NCBI GenBank assembly: GCA_017508305.1
Contig: JAFVZF010000123.1
Span: forward strand, 1-41,835
Length of the DNA: 41,835 nt
Origin: Paludibacteraceae bacterium
GTDB lineage: Bacteria; Bacteroidota; Bacteroidia; Bacteroidales; Paludibacteraceae
Reading direction: 5' to 3'
Shown here: positions 32,640-41,475 of the stretch, in pieces
How the letters are laid out: each line of letters opens with the position of its first letter
How positions within the stretch are numbered: the stretch's first letter is position 1
Position numbers and translations under genes: made by a program
Notes under the pieces: model-generated
Database searches by the model: none
Told to the model about the DNA's origin: nothing
Seen by the model: only the letters and a program-made list of their open reading frames with translations

Positions 32640-33518
32640 ATGAAAAAGATATACAGTCAATTGGTGCGACAAAAATGGCAGATTGGGTTTATTTTAGGTG
32701 GTTATGATGCAGTTTTAAACGACGCGAAATTGAATATAACTTGGGTAAAATCGCCTTTTAAGGATAGATGGTTTGCTGATCCTTTTATATTAGATGTTAC
32801 TTCTGATGAAATAATTCTGTTAGTAGAAGAGTTCCCATATGCTACTATGAAGGGTGTAATTTCTAAACTTACGATTTCGCGTCAGACTTATCAAATAGTA
32901 GAAAGAAAAATTATTTTAGAACTTGATACTCATTTAAGTTTCCCTAATATCTATAGACTTGGTGATAGAATCTATATTTATCCAGAGAATTGCCGCAGTG
33001 GTAAATTGGATATTTATGAATATAGTCAGAAGGATGATTCGTTGACCTTGGTTCAAACAATATGCAACGACGTGGTTTGGGATTCATGTATAACAGAGTA
33101 TTTTGGAAAACCTTTGCTTTTTACTGCTCATAAAAACGATTATTTTTTAGATGTTTATTCATGGGATGATGAAAAAAGGTTGTTTACAAATCCTAAGTCT
33201 ATAGAATTTAAGTCTAAAACAGCAAGGATGGCAGGACAACTATTTGAATATAATGGCGAAATATACTACCCATCACAAAATTGTACATCAAGGTATGGAC
33301 AAGCAGTAGATATAAGAAAGATTAAATACGATAGTTTGAATAACAAATTTGATTTTGAATTTATTAAGGAGATTACATCAACTCATGCAACGTTGCGCGA
33401 GGGGTTACATACGCTAAACGAATACAAAGGAATTGTAGTGGTTGATGTAATTGGCTATGAGCATCCTATTATTGGAAAATTTTTACACAGTATAATGAAA
33501 CTAATAAAAAGATTATGA
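32640..33518 (+). CDS. Glucosamine inositolphosphorylceramide transferase-like (GINT1_N-type) protein
   Basis: 292 residues. N-terminus MKKIYSQLVRQKWQIGFILGGYD followed by ITWVKSPFKDRWFADPFILDV, EEIILLVEEFPY-type strands, HLSFPNIYRLGDRIYIYPENCRSGKLDIYEY and MAGQLFEYNGEIYYPSQNC. The repeated DPF, EE and HLSFP motifs are those of the five-bladed, glycosidase-like domain annotated as GINT1 N-terminal in many Bacteroidota polysaccharide loci. Reaction in bacteria is not established. AT content is higher than in the neighbouring housekeeping genes, which suggests horizontal acquisition. Overlaps the next gene by 4 bases (ATGA). It starts about 60 bases past the structured-RNA terminator. Confidence 0.7.
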   Translation: MKKIYSQLVRQKWQIGFILGGYDAVLNDAKLNITWVKSPFKDRWFADPFILDVTSDEIILLVEEFPYATMKGVISKLTISRQTYQIVERKIILELDTHLSFPNIYRLGDRIYIYPENCRSGKLDIYEYSQKDDSLTLVQTICNDVVWDSCITEYFGKPLLFTAHKNDYFLDVYSWDDEKRLFTNPKSIEFKSKTARMAGQLFEYNGEIYYPSQNCTSRYGQAVDIRKIKYDSLNNKFDFEFIKEITSTHATLREGLHTLNEYKGIVVVDVIGYEHPIIGKFLHSIMKLIKRL

Positions 33519-34651
33519 ATAGGATTTTTGAACATAAACACATAATCATTGGTGGAGATAATTTAAATTCACTAAGTATTATTCGTAGTTTAGGGGAAAA
33601 AGGTATATTTCCTATAGCAATTATAGTTCAAGAAAACCATCTTCCTCAAGTAAGAAAATCAAAATACGTTAAGAATTATATTGAAACATCTTCTTTTGAT
33701 GAGTCTTTTGATGTTTTATTATCATATGGTGATGTTTCGTGTCCTCCCTTTGTATATACATCAGATGATAATCATCAAAGTATGTTAGATGAGCATTATG
33801 ACCAATTGGTAAATAAATTTCATTTCTTTAATGCTGGTCAGGCGGGAAGGATTAATTATTATATGGATAAGGAAAATTTATGTCAGTTGGCGAACGAATG
33901 CGGTTTTAGAGTTCCTAAACGTGAGGTAGTTAATTTGGGAGTCTTGCCAACACAAATTACATATCCAGTAATTACCAAAACAATTAACTCATACTCAGCT
34001 GGATGGAAACGTGATGTAGGTATCTATTATTCTGAGTCTGAATTGTCTGATGCTTATAAGGGAATGATTAGTGAACGATTGTTGTTGCAAGAGTACATAA
34101 CCAAGAAGAATGAATTGGAGGTGCATGGTTTTTCAATCAATGGCGGCGAAGAGGTATATCTCTCATATTATTCTTTGTATTATCGTTTTACAGAAACTAC
34201 CTTTGGCGGATACAAATACTACAAACCATTTGTTGATGAAAAGGTAGCAGCGAAAATTGAACAAATGATACGCAAGGTGCATTATACTGGTAATTTTGAA
34301 GTGGAGTTTCTTGTAGACAAAGATGATGAATTGGTATTCCTAGAAATTAACTTCAGGTTTCCACTTTCTAATTATGCTTGCACGTATGGGGGAGCTAATA
34401 TGCCTTATTTGTGGGCGCAATCTACATTGCAGGATAAAATTGTTTATCCAATAGGTTTAAAAGATTTTTTTACATGTAAGAATGAGGCAATAGATTTTAA
34501 TCAGACGGTAGGTCGCAAAAAAATATCATTTGCAAAATGGATGAAAGAGACCATACATACAGATTGTTTATTAGTGTATAATAGGCATGATATAAAACCT
34601 TTTCTAAGCTTTTGGTGGGGAAAGGTAAAAAAAATAGTTAAAAAGCATTGA
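33515..34651 (+). CDS. ATP-grasp family ligase
   Basis: 378 residues. N-terminal pre-ATP-grasp fold (HIIIGGDNLNSLSIIRSLGEKGIFPIAIIV), then ATP-grasp elements: DKENLCQLANECGFRVPKREVV, YPVITKTINSY (ATP lysine), RLLLQEYI, and the metal-binding strand DDELVFLEINFRFPLSNYACTYGG with Glu-x-Asn-x-Arg. Such proteins in glycan clusters join amino acids or other carboxylates to sugars or amines; the substrate here is unknown. AT-rich like its partner gene, to which it is coupled by a 4-base overlap. Ends 30 bases before the convergent Fic gene. Confidence 0.75.
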   Translation: MNRIFEHKHIIIGGDNLNSLSIIRSLGEKGIFPIAIIVQENHLPQVRKSKYVKNYIETSSFDESFDVLLSYGDVSCPPFVYTSDDNHQSMLDEHYDQLVNKFHFFNAGQAGRINYYMDKENLCQLANECGFRVPKREVVNLGVLPTQITYPVITKTINSYSAGWKRDVGIYYSESELSDAYKGMISERLLLQEYITKKNELEVHGFSINGGEEVYLSYYSLYYRFTETTFGGYKYYKPFVDEKVAAKIEQMIRKVHYTGNFEVEFLVDKDDELVFLEINFRFPLSNYACTYGGANMPYLWAQSTLQDKIVYPIGLKDFFTCKNEAIDFNQTVGRKKISFAKWMKETIHTDCLLVYNRHDIKPFLSFWWGKVKKIVKKH

Positions 34652-34681
34652 TAGTAAAAATCTCCTCTCCCTTTCTACTAC

Positions 34682-35788
34682 TCACTCCTCTTTCAACAAA
34701 TAGTGCGTGCTTCTGCCGCCCTCGTTGGATGCTATTAGGACGCCTTTTTGCACAAGGTCGGCTATGTCGCGTTGGGCGGTAGGTTGAGAAGTTTTAGTAA
34801 TTTTTGCCCATTTAGATGAGGTGAGTTTGCCTTCAAAACCGTCCCAAAGTTTATTAACCATTTTTGTTTGGCGCTCATTCATGGTTATATGTTGTTGTTC
34901 TTGCCAAAAGAGTGATTTTTTTATAACCTTTTGAATGGTCCTTTCAGATTGTAATATGGCGTTACGAAGGGTTTGCAAGAACCATTCTACCCATGCGGTT
35001 ATATCTAAGGTTCCCCTTGTTGTCTTTTCTAAAATGGCGTAGTATTCTTTGCGTGTACGCAATATTTCGGCCGACATGCTAAAAAAACGATGGGGAGTGC
35101 CATCTGCTTTGGTCAGTAGCATGTCTGTAATGGTTCGGGTTATACGGCCATTGCCATCGTCAAATGGGTGTATGGCAACAAACCAAAGATGTGCTACAGC
35201 AGCTTTTATATATGGGTCAATGTCTTGTGAGGCGTTTATCCAGGTAATAAATTCATCCATCATGGTTGGCACAACATCTGAGGCTGGTGCTTCGTAATGT
35301 ACCTTTTCTTTTCCCATGGCACCCGAAACTACCTGCATGGGTTCTACGCCCGTGCGATAGGCAGCTACGGTTATGCGATGCATACCATTCCTTCCTGTTG
35401 GGAAAAGTGCTGCATGCCAACTGAAAAGTCTTTCGTGCGTTAAGGGTTCTTGGTTATTTTTTATGGCATCCATCATTACCTCTACCACCCCATCTGTATA
35501 GTGGTCTGGTGCTGGGAGTCCTTCTGTATCTATGCCTAAATGTTTGGCAATAGATGAACGAACGCGTTCTGCGTCCAGTAGCTCTCCTTCAATCTCGGAT
35601 GACCGTAATACTTCTTCTGCTATTACGTTGAGGGATGTGGTATTTTGTGTAGTAAAGCCTAGTCCACTCATAAGACCAAGCACGCGACCCTGTAGGTTAC
35701 GCACGTCAGATAGAAGGGTAATTAATTGGTCATTATCCCACGTAAACGCTGCCCAATTGGGTTGTTGCCATATGTACAAGGGTCTCAT
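34682..35788 (-). CDS. Fic family protein (DUF4172 N-terminus, class II)
   Basis: 368 residues. N-terminal DUF4172 region (MRPLYIWQQPNWAAFTWDNDQLITLL), inhibitory helix SSEIEGELLDAERVRSS fitting the class II (S/T)xxxE(G/N) motif, the Fic motif HPFDDGNGRITR (about 213-224) with catalytic His, and a C-terminal winged helix (TKMVNKLWDGFEGKLTSSKWAKITKTSQPTAQRDIADLVQKGVLIA). Expected activity is AMP transfer from ATP to a hydroxyl on a target protein, held off by the inhibitory helix. The winged helix and the inverted repeats near its promoter suggest autoregulation. Confidence 0.9.
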   Translation of the reverse strand: MRPLYIWQQPNWAAFTWDNDQLITLLSDVRNLQGRVLGLMSGLGFTTQNTTSLNVIAEEVLRSSEIEGELLDAERVRSSIAKHLGIDTEGLPAPDHYTDGVVEVMMDAIKNNQEPLTHERLFSWHAALFPTGRNGMHRITVAAYRTGVEPMQVVSGAMGKEKVHYEAPASDVVPTMMDEFITWINASQDIDPYIKAAVAHLWFVAIHPFDDGNGRITRTITDMLLTKADGTPHRFFSMSAEILRTRKEYYAILEKTTRGTLDITAWVEWFLQTLRNAILQSERTIQKVIKKSLFWQEQQHITMNERQTKMVNKLWDGFEGKLTSSKWAKITKTSQPTAQRDIADLVQKGVLIASNEGGRSTHYLLKEE

Positions 35789-35808
35789 ATTTGGTATAGT
35801 TTATTTTG

Positions 35809-35887
35809 CAAAGATAGTAAAATGATGCGATTAATCTGCATATTCCCATCAAAAAATGATGCGAATAAACAAGATATTCGCATCATT
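35809..35887 (-). promoter_or_regulatory. Fic promoter with AATGATGCGA operator repeats
   Basis: Minus-7 TATCTTTG (complement of 35809-35816). AATGATGCGA at 35821-35830; AATGATGCGAATA (35855-35867) and its perfect inverted copy TATTCGCATCATT (35875-35887) with a 7-base spacer. Candidate binding sites for the Fic winged helix. Confidence 0.6.
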
Positions 35888-35926
35888 CGTTTCTTTTTAT
35901 CGTAATCATTATTACCATAACAGCGG

Positions 35927-37048
35927 TTACGATAGTGTCGATAACAGCGACAAAATAATTGAAATGTGTGTTTTGTTGCTGTAGGGAAGTAGGGCTTCTT
36001 GCCTGATTTGCTCCTCTTTTTCGCTCCAATTGGCGTTATTGGTGGCTGCAATGTGCTTTGTCAACTCGTCCCAGTTTTGCGCCACCAGACAGGTGTTATG
36101 CAAGGTTGTGCCCGATAGCATTTGCTCATTGGCAATGCAAAAACCGCCCAAAAGCAGGGAATTGATCAGTTTTAGCTTAAATCCGGTTGGCTGAAAGGTA
36201 AGCATCAGGTTTGCTTTGGCGTGTTTGATAAGTTGGTTGAGTTGTTGTTCTTCTACTTGATCAAATAGTTGTACGTTTGGGGTGCATACAAGTGATGCAA
36301 ATGCATTTGCATTTTTTCCGGCAATGTAAAGAGGTGGATATTTTGCTTGCCAATTTTTTAGCAAGTACTTGACAACATTTTGATTTTCGGCTACCGATAA
36401 GTTTCCGTGATACAACAAGTAGGGTTGGTCCGAATAACCTTCTGTTCTGTCTTGTTCGACATGAAAACAAGGCATGTGGTAGCAGGGAACGTGGGGGTAT
36501 TTTTGCTGCAAGTAGTGTTGATCTGCTAACGATACGGCAAAAATGCCTTGTGCATGTTGCACTATAGGTTCAAAACGTTTTAGTCGATAGGCTTCGATGC
36601 TAAAAAATAACTTGTTTTTCCAATTCGATTCGTTTTTAGCCAGTTGACGGTAATAATCGTGTTCGATATTGTGCATGCGTACCCACTTTACCCTCTTCTT
36701 TAAAGCAGGATGATGCAGTAAATCGCAGCAGTGCAGCCCGTCAAACAAAATGGGATGCTTGTCTTGGCATAGGTTTTTAAGCAATTGTGGATGGCGACGC
36801 GATTTTACAATATAAGGAGTTAGCGAAAACTGATTTTTTATACCAACCTGTCGCGGGTACATGTACACCTTTTGGCATAAATGTTGGAGCGCAGAAATAT
36901 CATCCCTATTGTCGTAATAAAAGCAGTGCAAGATAACATGCACTCTGGCTTGATGTAATGCTTGTATGCGATAAAAAACATCGATTACACCACCATAGTT
37001 GGCAGGTGTTGGATTCTGAAAAGCAACGATGTGTAGGGTATTGTTCAT
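35927..37048 (-). CDS. Glycosyltransferase (GT4-like)
   Basis: 373 residues. N-terminal fold MNNTLHIVAFQNPTPANYGGVIDVFYRIQAL with the GGxxx donor-side loop, middle KWVRMHNIEHDYYRQLA, and C-terminal YLLYHGNLSVAENQNVVKYLL, PPLYIAGKNANAF and LMLTFQPTGFKLKLINSLLLGGFCIAN, which resemble a GT-B glycosyltransferase. The usual GT4 EX7E motif is not obvious. Overlaps the second glycosyltransferase by 4 bases, so both are probably one operon with dusB upstream. Confidence 0.7.
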   Translation of the reverse strand: MNNTLHIVAFQNPTPANYGGVIDVFYRIQALHQARVHVILHCFYYDNRDDISALQHLCQKVYMYPRQVGIKNQFSLTPYIVKSRRHPQLLKNLCQDKHPILFDGLHCCDLLHHPALKKRVKWVRMHNIEHDYYRQLAKNESNWKNKLFFSIEAYRLKRFEPIVQHAQGIFAVSLADQHYLQQKYPHVPCYHMPCFHVEQDRTEGYSDQPYLLYHGNLSVAENQNVVKYLLKNWQAKYPPLYIAGKNANAFASLVCTPNVQLFDQVEEQQLNQLIKHAKANLMLTFQPTGFKLKLINSLLLGGFCIANEQMLSGTTLHNTCLVAQNWDELTKHIAATNNANWSEKEEQIRQEALLPYSNKTHISIILSLLSTLS

Positions 37049-38259
37049 AGAAAAGATTGTATGATATTTTCAAATGCCTGCGCTTGCTCTTGGCGCGAAA
37101 ATGGGACTTTCTCATGTTGGATAACAGCTTGGTGGGTATACCCATTTTTTTGCCATTCAGCGTATTTTTCCAAGATAAAGTGTTTTACCTCTGTTACCTG
37201 TGTGGCAGCCACTCCTGCGTTGGTTTTTTCTATAGCCGATGCTAAGCATGCTTCGTCGCTTGTAACGCAAAGTACAGGTTTTTCTACCCCTAATGCCTCA
37301 AAAAACTTGGTAGTCATAATACCTTTAGGCCCATGGAGGGTCTGTTTGTTGGATAAAATCAGCACAACAGATGCTTCCATCAGCAGTGGAGGAATACTGC
37401 TGGCTGCAACCATGTCGTTGACGATGGTCTGCTTTTTGACACGAGGATACGCTGTTAGGTATGCATCTAAGATTTTTTTAGAATCATTGTCTATCCACCA
37501 TTTAATTTGCAGGTGGGAGCAATCTACCGCTTTTTCTGCGATTAGTTGATCAAGTGCCTGAAATAGCAATAAAGGATTACGCGTTTCGCTATCGATAAGA
37601 CGACCGGTATATACTATATCAAATTTTTGCGATGAAATGGGCTTAAAATAAAATGTGGTGGCATCGTAACCATTGTAAATGAGGTGTACCTGCTTATTCC
37701 ACTTTCTCAAAAAATCTTGGTGCCAAGGAGAAATGGTACTAATGGCATTGGCTTGTTTTAGCACCTTGTTACGCTGTCTAATTTTAATTTTAGCAAACCA
37801 TTTGCCCAACCAAGGAGCTTTTGGGTGTCGATTTTTGTAATAATTCTCGCCAAATTGTTCGGTAATATCGCGCAAATCTACCAATAAGGGTAGCTGTAAA
37901 CTTTTGGCGATTTTGAGGGCTGTTGGTAGCGGAAAGGTTTCGTAACTGCTACAAAGTACGGCATCGAAAGTTTTACCCCTCAAATAGGGCTTAATTTGTC
38001 GATAAAACCACTTGTTTTTGTAGTCGAACAACACCTCACCGATTAGTTGGAGTAGTCGAATAATGGGCGATGAGCAACTATATACGAAATTATGTATCAA
38101 TGCATTCCCGGTTGGTAGGTCACAATTGCTTTGTGCTTGCTGTAAGGCAAATGCGGTAATGTCATACCCTTTTGTACTTAATTCGTTCATTAAGTAGCTC
38201 ATGCGTGGTGCAAAAGAAGGCGGCAACGCATCGGTTATGATCAAAATCCGCTTTTTCAT
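37045..38259 (-). CDS. Glycosyltransferase family 4-type protein
   Basis: 404 residues from MKKRILIITDALPPSFAPRMSYLMNEL; ten more codons are open upstream but overlap dusB. GT-B features: DALPPSFAPRMSYLMNELSTKGYDITAF, LLVDLRDITEQFGENYY, ISTISPWHQDFLRKWNKQVHLIYNGYDATTFYF, DIVYTGRLIDSETRNPLLLFQAL and GPKGIMTTKFFEALGVEKPVLCVTSDE, with a Glu in the C-terminal nucleotide-sugar region. Acts on cell-surface or secreted glycan; acceptor unknown. Overlaps the dusB stop region and the next glycosyltransferase by 4 bases. Confidence 0.75.
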   Translation of the reverse strand: MKKRILIITDALPPSFAPRMSYLMNELSTKGYDITAFALQQAQSNCDLPTGNALIHNFVYSCSSPIIRLLQLIGEVLFDYKNKWFYRQIKPYLRGKTFDAVLCSSYETFPLPTALKIAKSLQLPLLVDLRDITEQFGENYYKNRHPKAPWLGKWFAKIKIRQRNKVLKQANAISTISPWHQDFLRKWNKQVHLIYNGYDATTFYFKPISSQKFDIVYTGRLIDSETRNPLLLFQALDQLIAEKAVDCSHLQIKWWIDNDSKKILDAYLTAYPRVKKQTIVNDMVAASSIPPLLMEASVVLILSNKQTLHGPKGIMTTKFFEALGVEKPVLCVTSDEACLASAIEKTNAGVAATQVTEVKHFILEKYAEWQKNGYTHQAVIQHEKVPFSRQEQAQAFENIIQSFL

Positions 38260-38263
38260 CTCA

Positions 38264-39262
38264 TTAAATAGGTGCTTGATTATCGCCAATCAACTTTTCT
38301 ATCTGATCGAAAATAGCAAATAGCTCTGCTACCGTGGCAGCACGCAACATGGCAATGCGGGTTTCTTTAAAATGCGATATACCCTTAAATACAGGGGTTG
38401 CTGCCAAGTGGCGGCGTATGTGCAATACGCCTCGGCGTTCGTCCAACCATTCTACGCTTTTTAGCACCTGCTCTTTGATAATTTCCATTTTTTCTTGGAA
38501 AGTCATAGGGGACATAAGTTCGCCCGTTTGCAGGTAATGTTTCATCTCTTTAAAGATCCAAGGTTGCCCAATTGATGCTCTGCCCACCATAACGGCGTCC
38601 ACTCCATACTTGTCAAAACATTCTTTGGCACGCTCGGGGGTGGTAACGTCACCGTTTCCTATGATGGGGATGTGCATGCGTGGGTTGTTTTTTACTTCGC
38701 CTATCAGCGTCCAATCGGCATCGCCCTTGTACATCTGTGCACGGGTGCGACCATGAATGCTTAGTGCAGCAATGCCTTCGTCTTGTAGCCTTTCTGCCAA
38801 ATCGACGATAATCTTACTGCTATCGTCCCAACCCAAACGGGTTTTAACGGTAACGGGTGTTTTAACGGCATCTTTAACGGCCTTGGTAATGGCAAGCATG
38901 CGTGGCACATCGCGCAACAAGCCTGCACCAGCCCCTTTGCCTGCTACTTTTTTTACGGGGCAACCAAAGTTAATATCAATGATGTCTGGATGGGCACTCT
39001 CGGCAATTTGAGCTGCCTCTGCCATAGCCACAGGGTCTTTACCGTACAGCTGAATGGCCACGGGACGTTCTCCTTCGTTGATGGTTAGTTTTTGTTCGGT
39101 ACGCGATACGCTACGTATCAACGCATCAGCCGAAATAAATTCGGTATACACCATATCTGCTCCGTAACGTTTACACAACATCCTAAAATTAGGGTTGGTA
39201 ACGTCTTCCATGGGCGCCAAAAACAGCGGATTATCAGAAAAGTTTAGGTGTGCTATTTGCAT
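38264..39262 (-). CDS. dusB: tRNA-dihydrouridine synthase B
   Basis: 332 residues. Flavin-dependent reduction of uridine in tRNA. Signatures: FLAPMEDVTNPNFRMLCKRYGADMVYTEFISADAL, the catalytic-Cys region DINFGCPVKKVAGKGAGAGLL, VKTRLGWDD, ALSIHGRTRAQMYKGDADW, HIPIIGNGDVTTPERA and AVMVGRASIGQPWIF. Full length for NifR3/DusB. The stop is 4 bases before the first glycosyltransferase start (38259). Confidence 0.93.
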   Translation of the reverse strand: MQIAHLNFSDNPLFLAPMEDVTNPNFRMLCKRYGADMVYTEFISADALIRSVSRTEQKLTINEGERPVAIQLYGKDPVAMAEAAQIAESAHPDIIDINFGCPVKKVAGKGAGAGLLRDVPRMLAITKAVKDAVKTPVTVKTRLGWDDSSKIIVDLAERLQDEGIAALSIHGRTRAQMYKGDADWTLIGEVKNNPRMHIPIIGNGDVTTPERAKECFDKYGVDAVMVGRASIGQPWIFKEMKHYLQTGELMSPMTFQEKMEIIKEQVLKSVEWLDERRGVLHIRRHLAATPVFKGISHFKETRIAMLRAATVAELFAIFDQIEKLIGDNQAPI

Positions 39263-39325
39263 AGGTACTGATTAGTTTGAGTTCGTAAAGGTAATGAAAT
39301 TTGTTGAATGTAATGAGATGCTTGT

Positions 39326-40132
39326 TTACCAATTTACCACTTTGTCTACTATCTGCTTCTGCTCACTAGTAGTTCTTCGTAAATATATACGAGTTGTTTC
39401 TATACTTTCATGTCCCATTAAATCTGCTAATAATGCTATGTCGTTAAATCTATCAAGAAAGTTTTTAGCGAAACGATGTCTGAACGAGTGAGGATAAATC
39501 ATCTTCGGGTTTAATCCATATTTTGATGCATAATGTTTGAGTTGTGTAGCTATCCCACGCGATGTAATTTGTTTTCCAAATCTATTAAGGAAAAGATACC
39601 CTGATGTTATATCTTTCTGTTTTATCCACTCCATTGCTTCAATACGTAATTTTTTAGGTATATACAAACGGCGTATTTTACCTCCTTTTGTGTATAGATC
39701 TAAAAAGCCAAGTTGGATATGTTCTACTTTAATCTGCAATAATTCACTAACTCGAGCACCAGTAGCTGTTAAGAACCAAACAACAAAATACCACTCTGTA
39801 AGACCATCTCGTTTCAAACATTCTTTGAGAAATTTATAATCGGCATCGCTGATAACATTTTCCAAGAAGTTCTTTTGTTGTACCTTGATAAACTTTAGCT
39901 TCAATTTTTCTTTCTTGATAAACTCTAGGTATTTGTTGATTCCTTGCAATCTAAGATTAACAGTTTGAGGCTTAAAATTTTCTATCAAATAGCCTTTGTA
40001 CGAGAGTAAATTTTCTTTGCTAAACTCGCCATAATTTGCGACAAAATGATTTACTGTCCACAAATACGATGCAATGGTATTCTTTGCTAAGTCTGACTTT
40101 GCCAAGAAGTTTTCGAATTTCTTATTTTCCAT
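39326..40132 (-). CDS. Tyrosine recombinase next to hsdS
   Basis: 268 residues from MENKKFENFLAKSDLAKNTIASYLW; an upstream ATG in frame (40210) would overlap the hsdS reading frame and adds no domain. N-terminal SAM-like core-binding domain, then the catalytic domain with the Arg in TATGARVSELLQIK, Lys in YTKGGKIRRLYIPK, HSFRH, and GHESIETTRIYLRR with the nucleophile Tyr. All six catalytic positions appear present. It is the right size for an invertase-type recombinase acting on the adjacent hsdS genes rather than a phage integrase. Confidence 0.85.
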   Translation of the reverse strand: MENKKFENFLAKSDLAKNTIASYLWTVNHFVANYGEFSKENLLSYKGYLIENFKPQTVNLRLQGINKYLEFIKKEKLKLKFIKVQQKNFLENVISDADYKFLKECLKRDGLTEWYFVVWFLTATGARVSELLQIKVEHIQLGFLDLYTKGGKIRRLYIPKKLRIEAMEWIKQKDITSGYLFLNRFGKQITSRGIATQLKHYASKYGLNPKMIYPHSFRHRFAKNFLDRFNDIALLADLMGHESIETTRIYLRRTTSEQKQIVDKVVNW

Positions 40133-40191
40133 AATTCTTTTGTAAGTGAGTATGGAAATAATATAATATACATAAGTCACATTATGAGAAT

Positions 40192-41463
40192 GTGCCCTTT
40201 GAAATACCAAAGAATTGGGTATGGTGTAAGTTAGATGATTTAGCTTTTTACAAGAAAGGACCGTTTGGAAGCAGTCTTACCAAATCCATGTTTATACCTG
40301 ATAATGAAATTGCATATAAGGTGTATGAACAGAAGAATGCTATACAAAAAGATTCGAGCTTAGGGCATTATTTCATTTCTAGTGAGAAATTCCAAGAATT
40401 AAAGGGCTTTGAGGTTCTGCCTAATGATATCATAGTTAGTTGTGCTGGAACAATTGGCGAAACATACATAATGCCAAGTGATATTAGATCGGGTATAATC
40501 AACCAAGCTTTGATGATTATTCGCCTCCATAATATTGATATTACTCCATTTTACCTTCTTTATTTTGATTTCATTCTCAAAAACGAAGCCGGGAAGGATG
40601 GTAAAGGCACTGCCATTAAAAACATTCCTCCTTTTGATATTCTTAAAAATTATTGGATACCATTACCGCCATTGGCTGAGCAAGACAGAATTATAAAAGA
40701 AGTTGATTTATGGCAATGCTTAATTGATTCTATAGATGGTAATATTGAAGATATTTTCAAGTTAAGTAAAAAGACCAAGTCGAAGATATTAGACCTTGCA
40801 ATATCGGGAAAACTTGTACCGCAAGACCCTAACGATGAGTCTGCAACAGAGCTTTTGAAGCGTATAAATCCGGACTTCCAGCCTTGTGATAACTCCCATT
40901 ATGAGAACTTGCCTCAAGGATGGGTAAATCTAACCCTTGGTGATGTTTGTAATTTTGAAAGAGGTGTAACTTTCCCATCCTCTGCTAAAAGTACAATAAA
41001 GCAATCTGCAACTATCGCTTGTATTAGAACTGCAAATGTTCAAGAGGAATTGGACTTGACTGATTTATGGTATATTGGCGCTGAATATATTAAAGGGAAT
41101 CCTAATAAGCTTGTTAGAAAAAATGATATCATAATGTCCTCAGCCAATTCTCGAGAGTTAGTTGGTAAAGTGTCATATGTTTATGATCTTTCCGAAGATA
41201 TGACTTTTGGAGGATTTGTGCTTAATATTCGAGCAAAAGAATGCATCTTACCATTTTATCTGTTCTTAATATTAAGAGCTCTATACTTAAACGGCACTTA
41301 TTTAACAATAGCTACACAAACAACCAATATAGCAAATCTAAATACAAAGATATTAAGTGGAATTGAAGTGATGATACCATCTCTTGCGGAGCAAGAACGA
41401 ATAATGAAAGCAGTCACTCAGATATTTGCCAATATAGATGCAATTACAGCCGAGTTATCATAG
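40192..41463 (+). CDS. hsdS: Type I restriction specificity subunit HsdS, probably silent copy
   Basis: 423 residues if started at GTG 40192. Two target-recognition domains: first about 1-195, ending IPLPPLAEQDRIIKEV; linker helices KILDLAISGKLVPQDPNDESATELLKRINPDF; second about 235-423, ending IPSLAEQERIMKAVTQIFANIDAITAEL. The PPLAEQ motif repeats as usual. An in-frame TAA (40159-40161) precedes it and no ATG, promoter or leader is visible; it begins with SHYENVPFEIP, matching the interdomain SHYENLPQGW (40896 region). So the gene appears truncated exactly at a recombination point and unexpressed until rearranged. The recombinase gene adjoins on the left. Confidence 0.8.
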   Translation: MPFEIPKNWVWCKLDDLAFYKKGPFGSSLTKSMFIPDNEIAYKVYEQKNAIQKDSSLGHYFISSEKFQELKGFEVLPNDIIVSCAGTIGETYIMPSDIRSGIINQALMIIRLHNIDITPFYLLYFDFILKNEAGKDGKGTAIKNIPPFDILKNYWIPLPPLAEQDRIIKEVDLWQCLIDSIDGNIEDIFKLSKKTKSKILDLAISGKLVPQDPNDESATELLKRINPDFQPCDNSHYENLPQGWVNLTLGDVCNFERGVTFPSSAKSTIKQSATIACIRTANVQEELDLTDLWYIGAEYIKGNPNKLVRKNDIIMSSANSRELVGKVSYVYDLSEDMTFGGFVLNIRAKECILPFYLFLILRALYLNGTYLTIATQTTNIANLNTKILSGIEVMIPSLAEQERIMKAVTQIFANIDAITAELS

Positions 41464-41475
41464 CTCGGCTGTAAT
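41443..41475. terminator. 12-bp inverted repeat at the hsdS-hsdS junction
   Basis: ATTACAGCCGAG (41443-41454) and CTCGGCTGTAAT (41464-41475) form a perfect stem with a 9-base loop spanning both stops. It may terminate both genes and reflects homologous ITAEL-encoding ends in opposite orientation. Confidence 0.7.
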
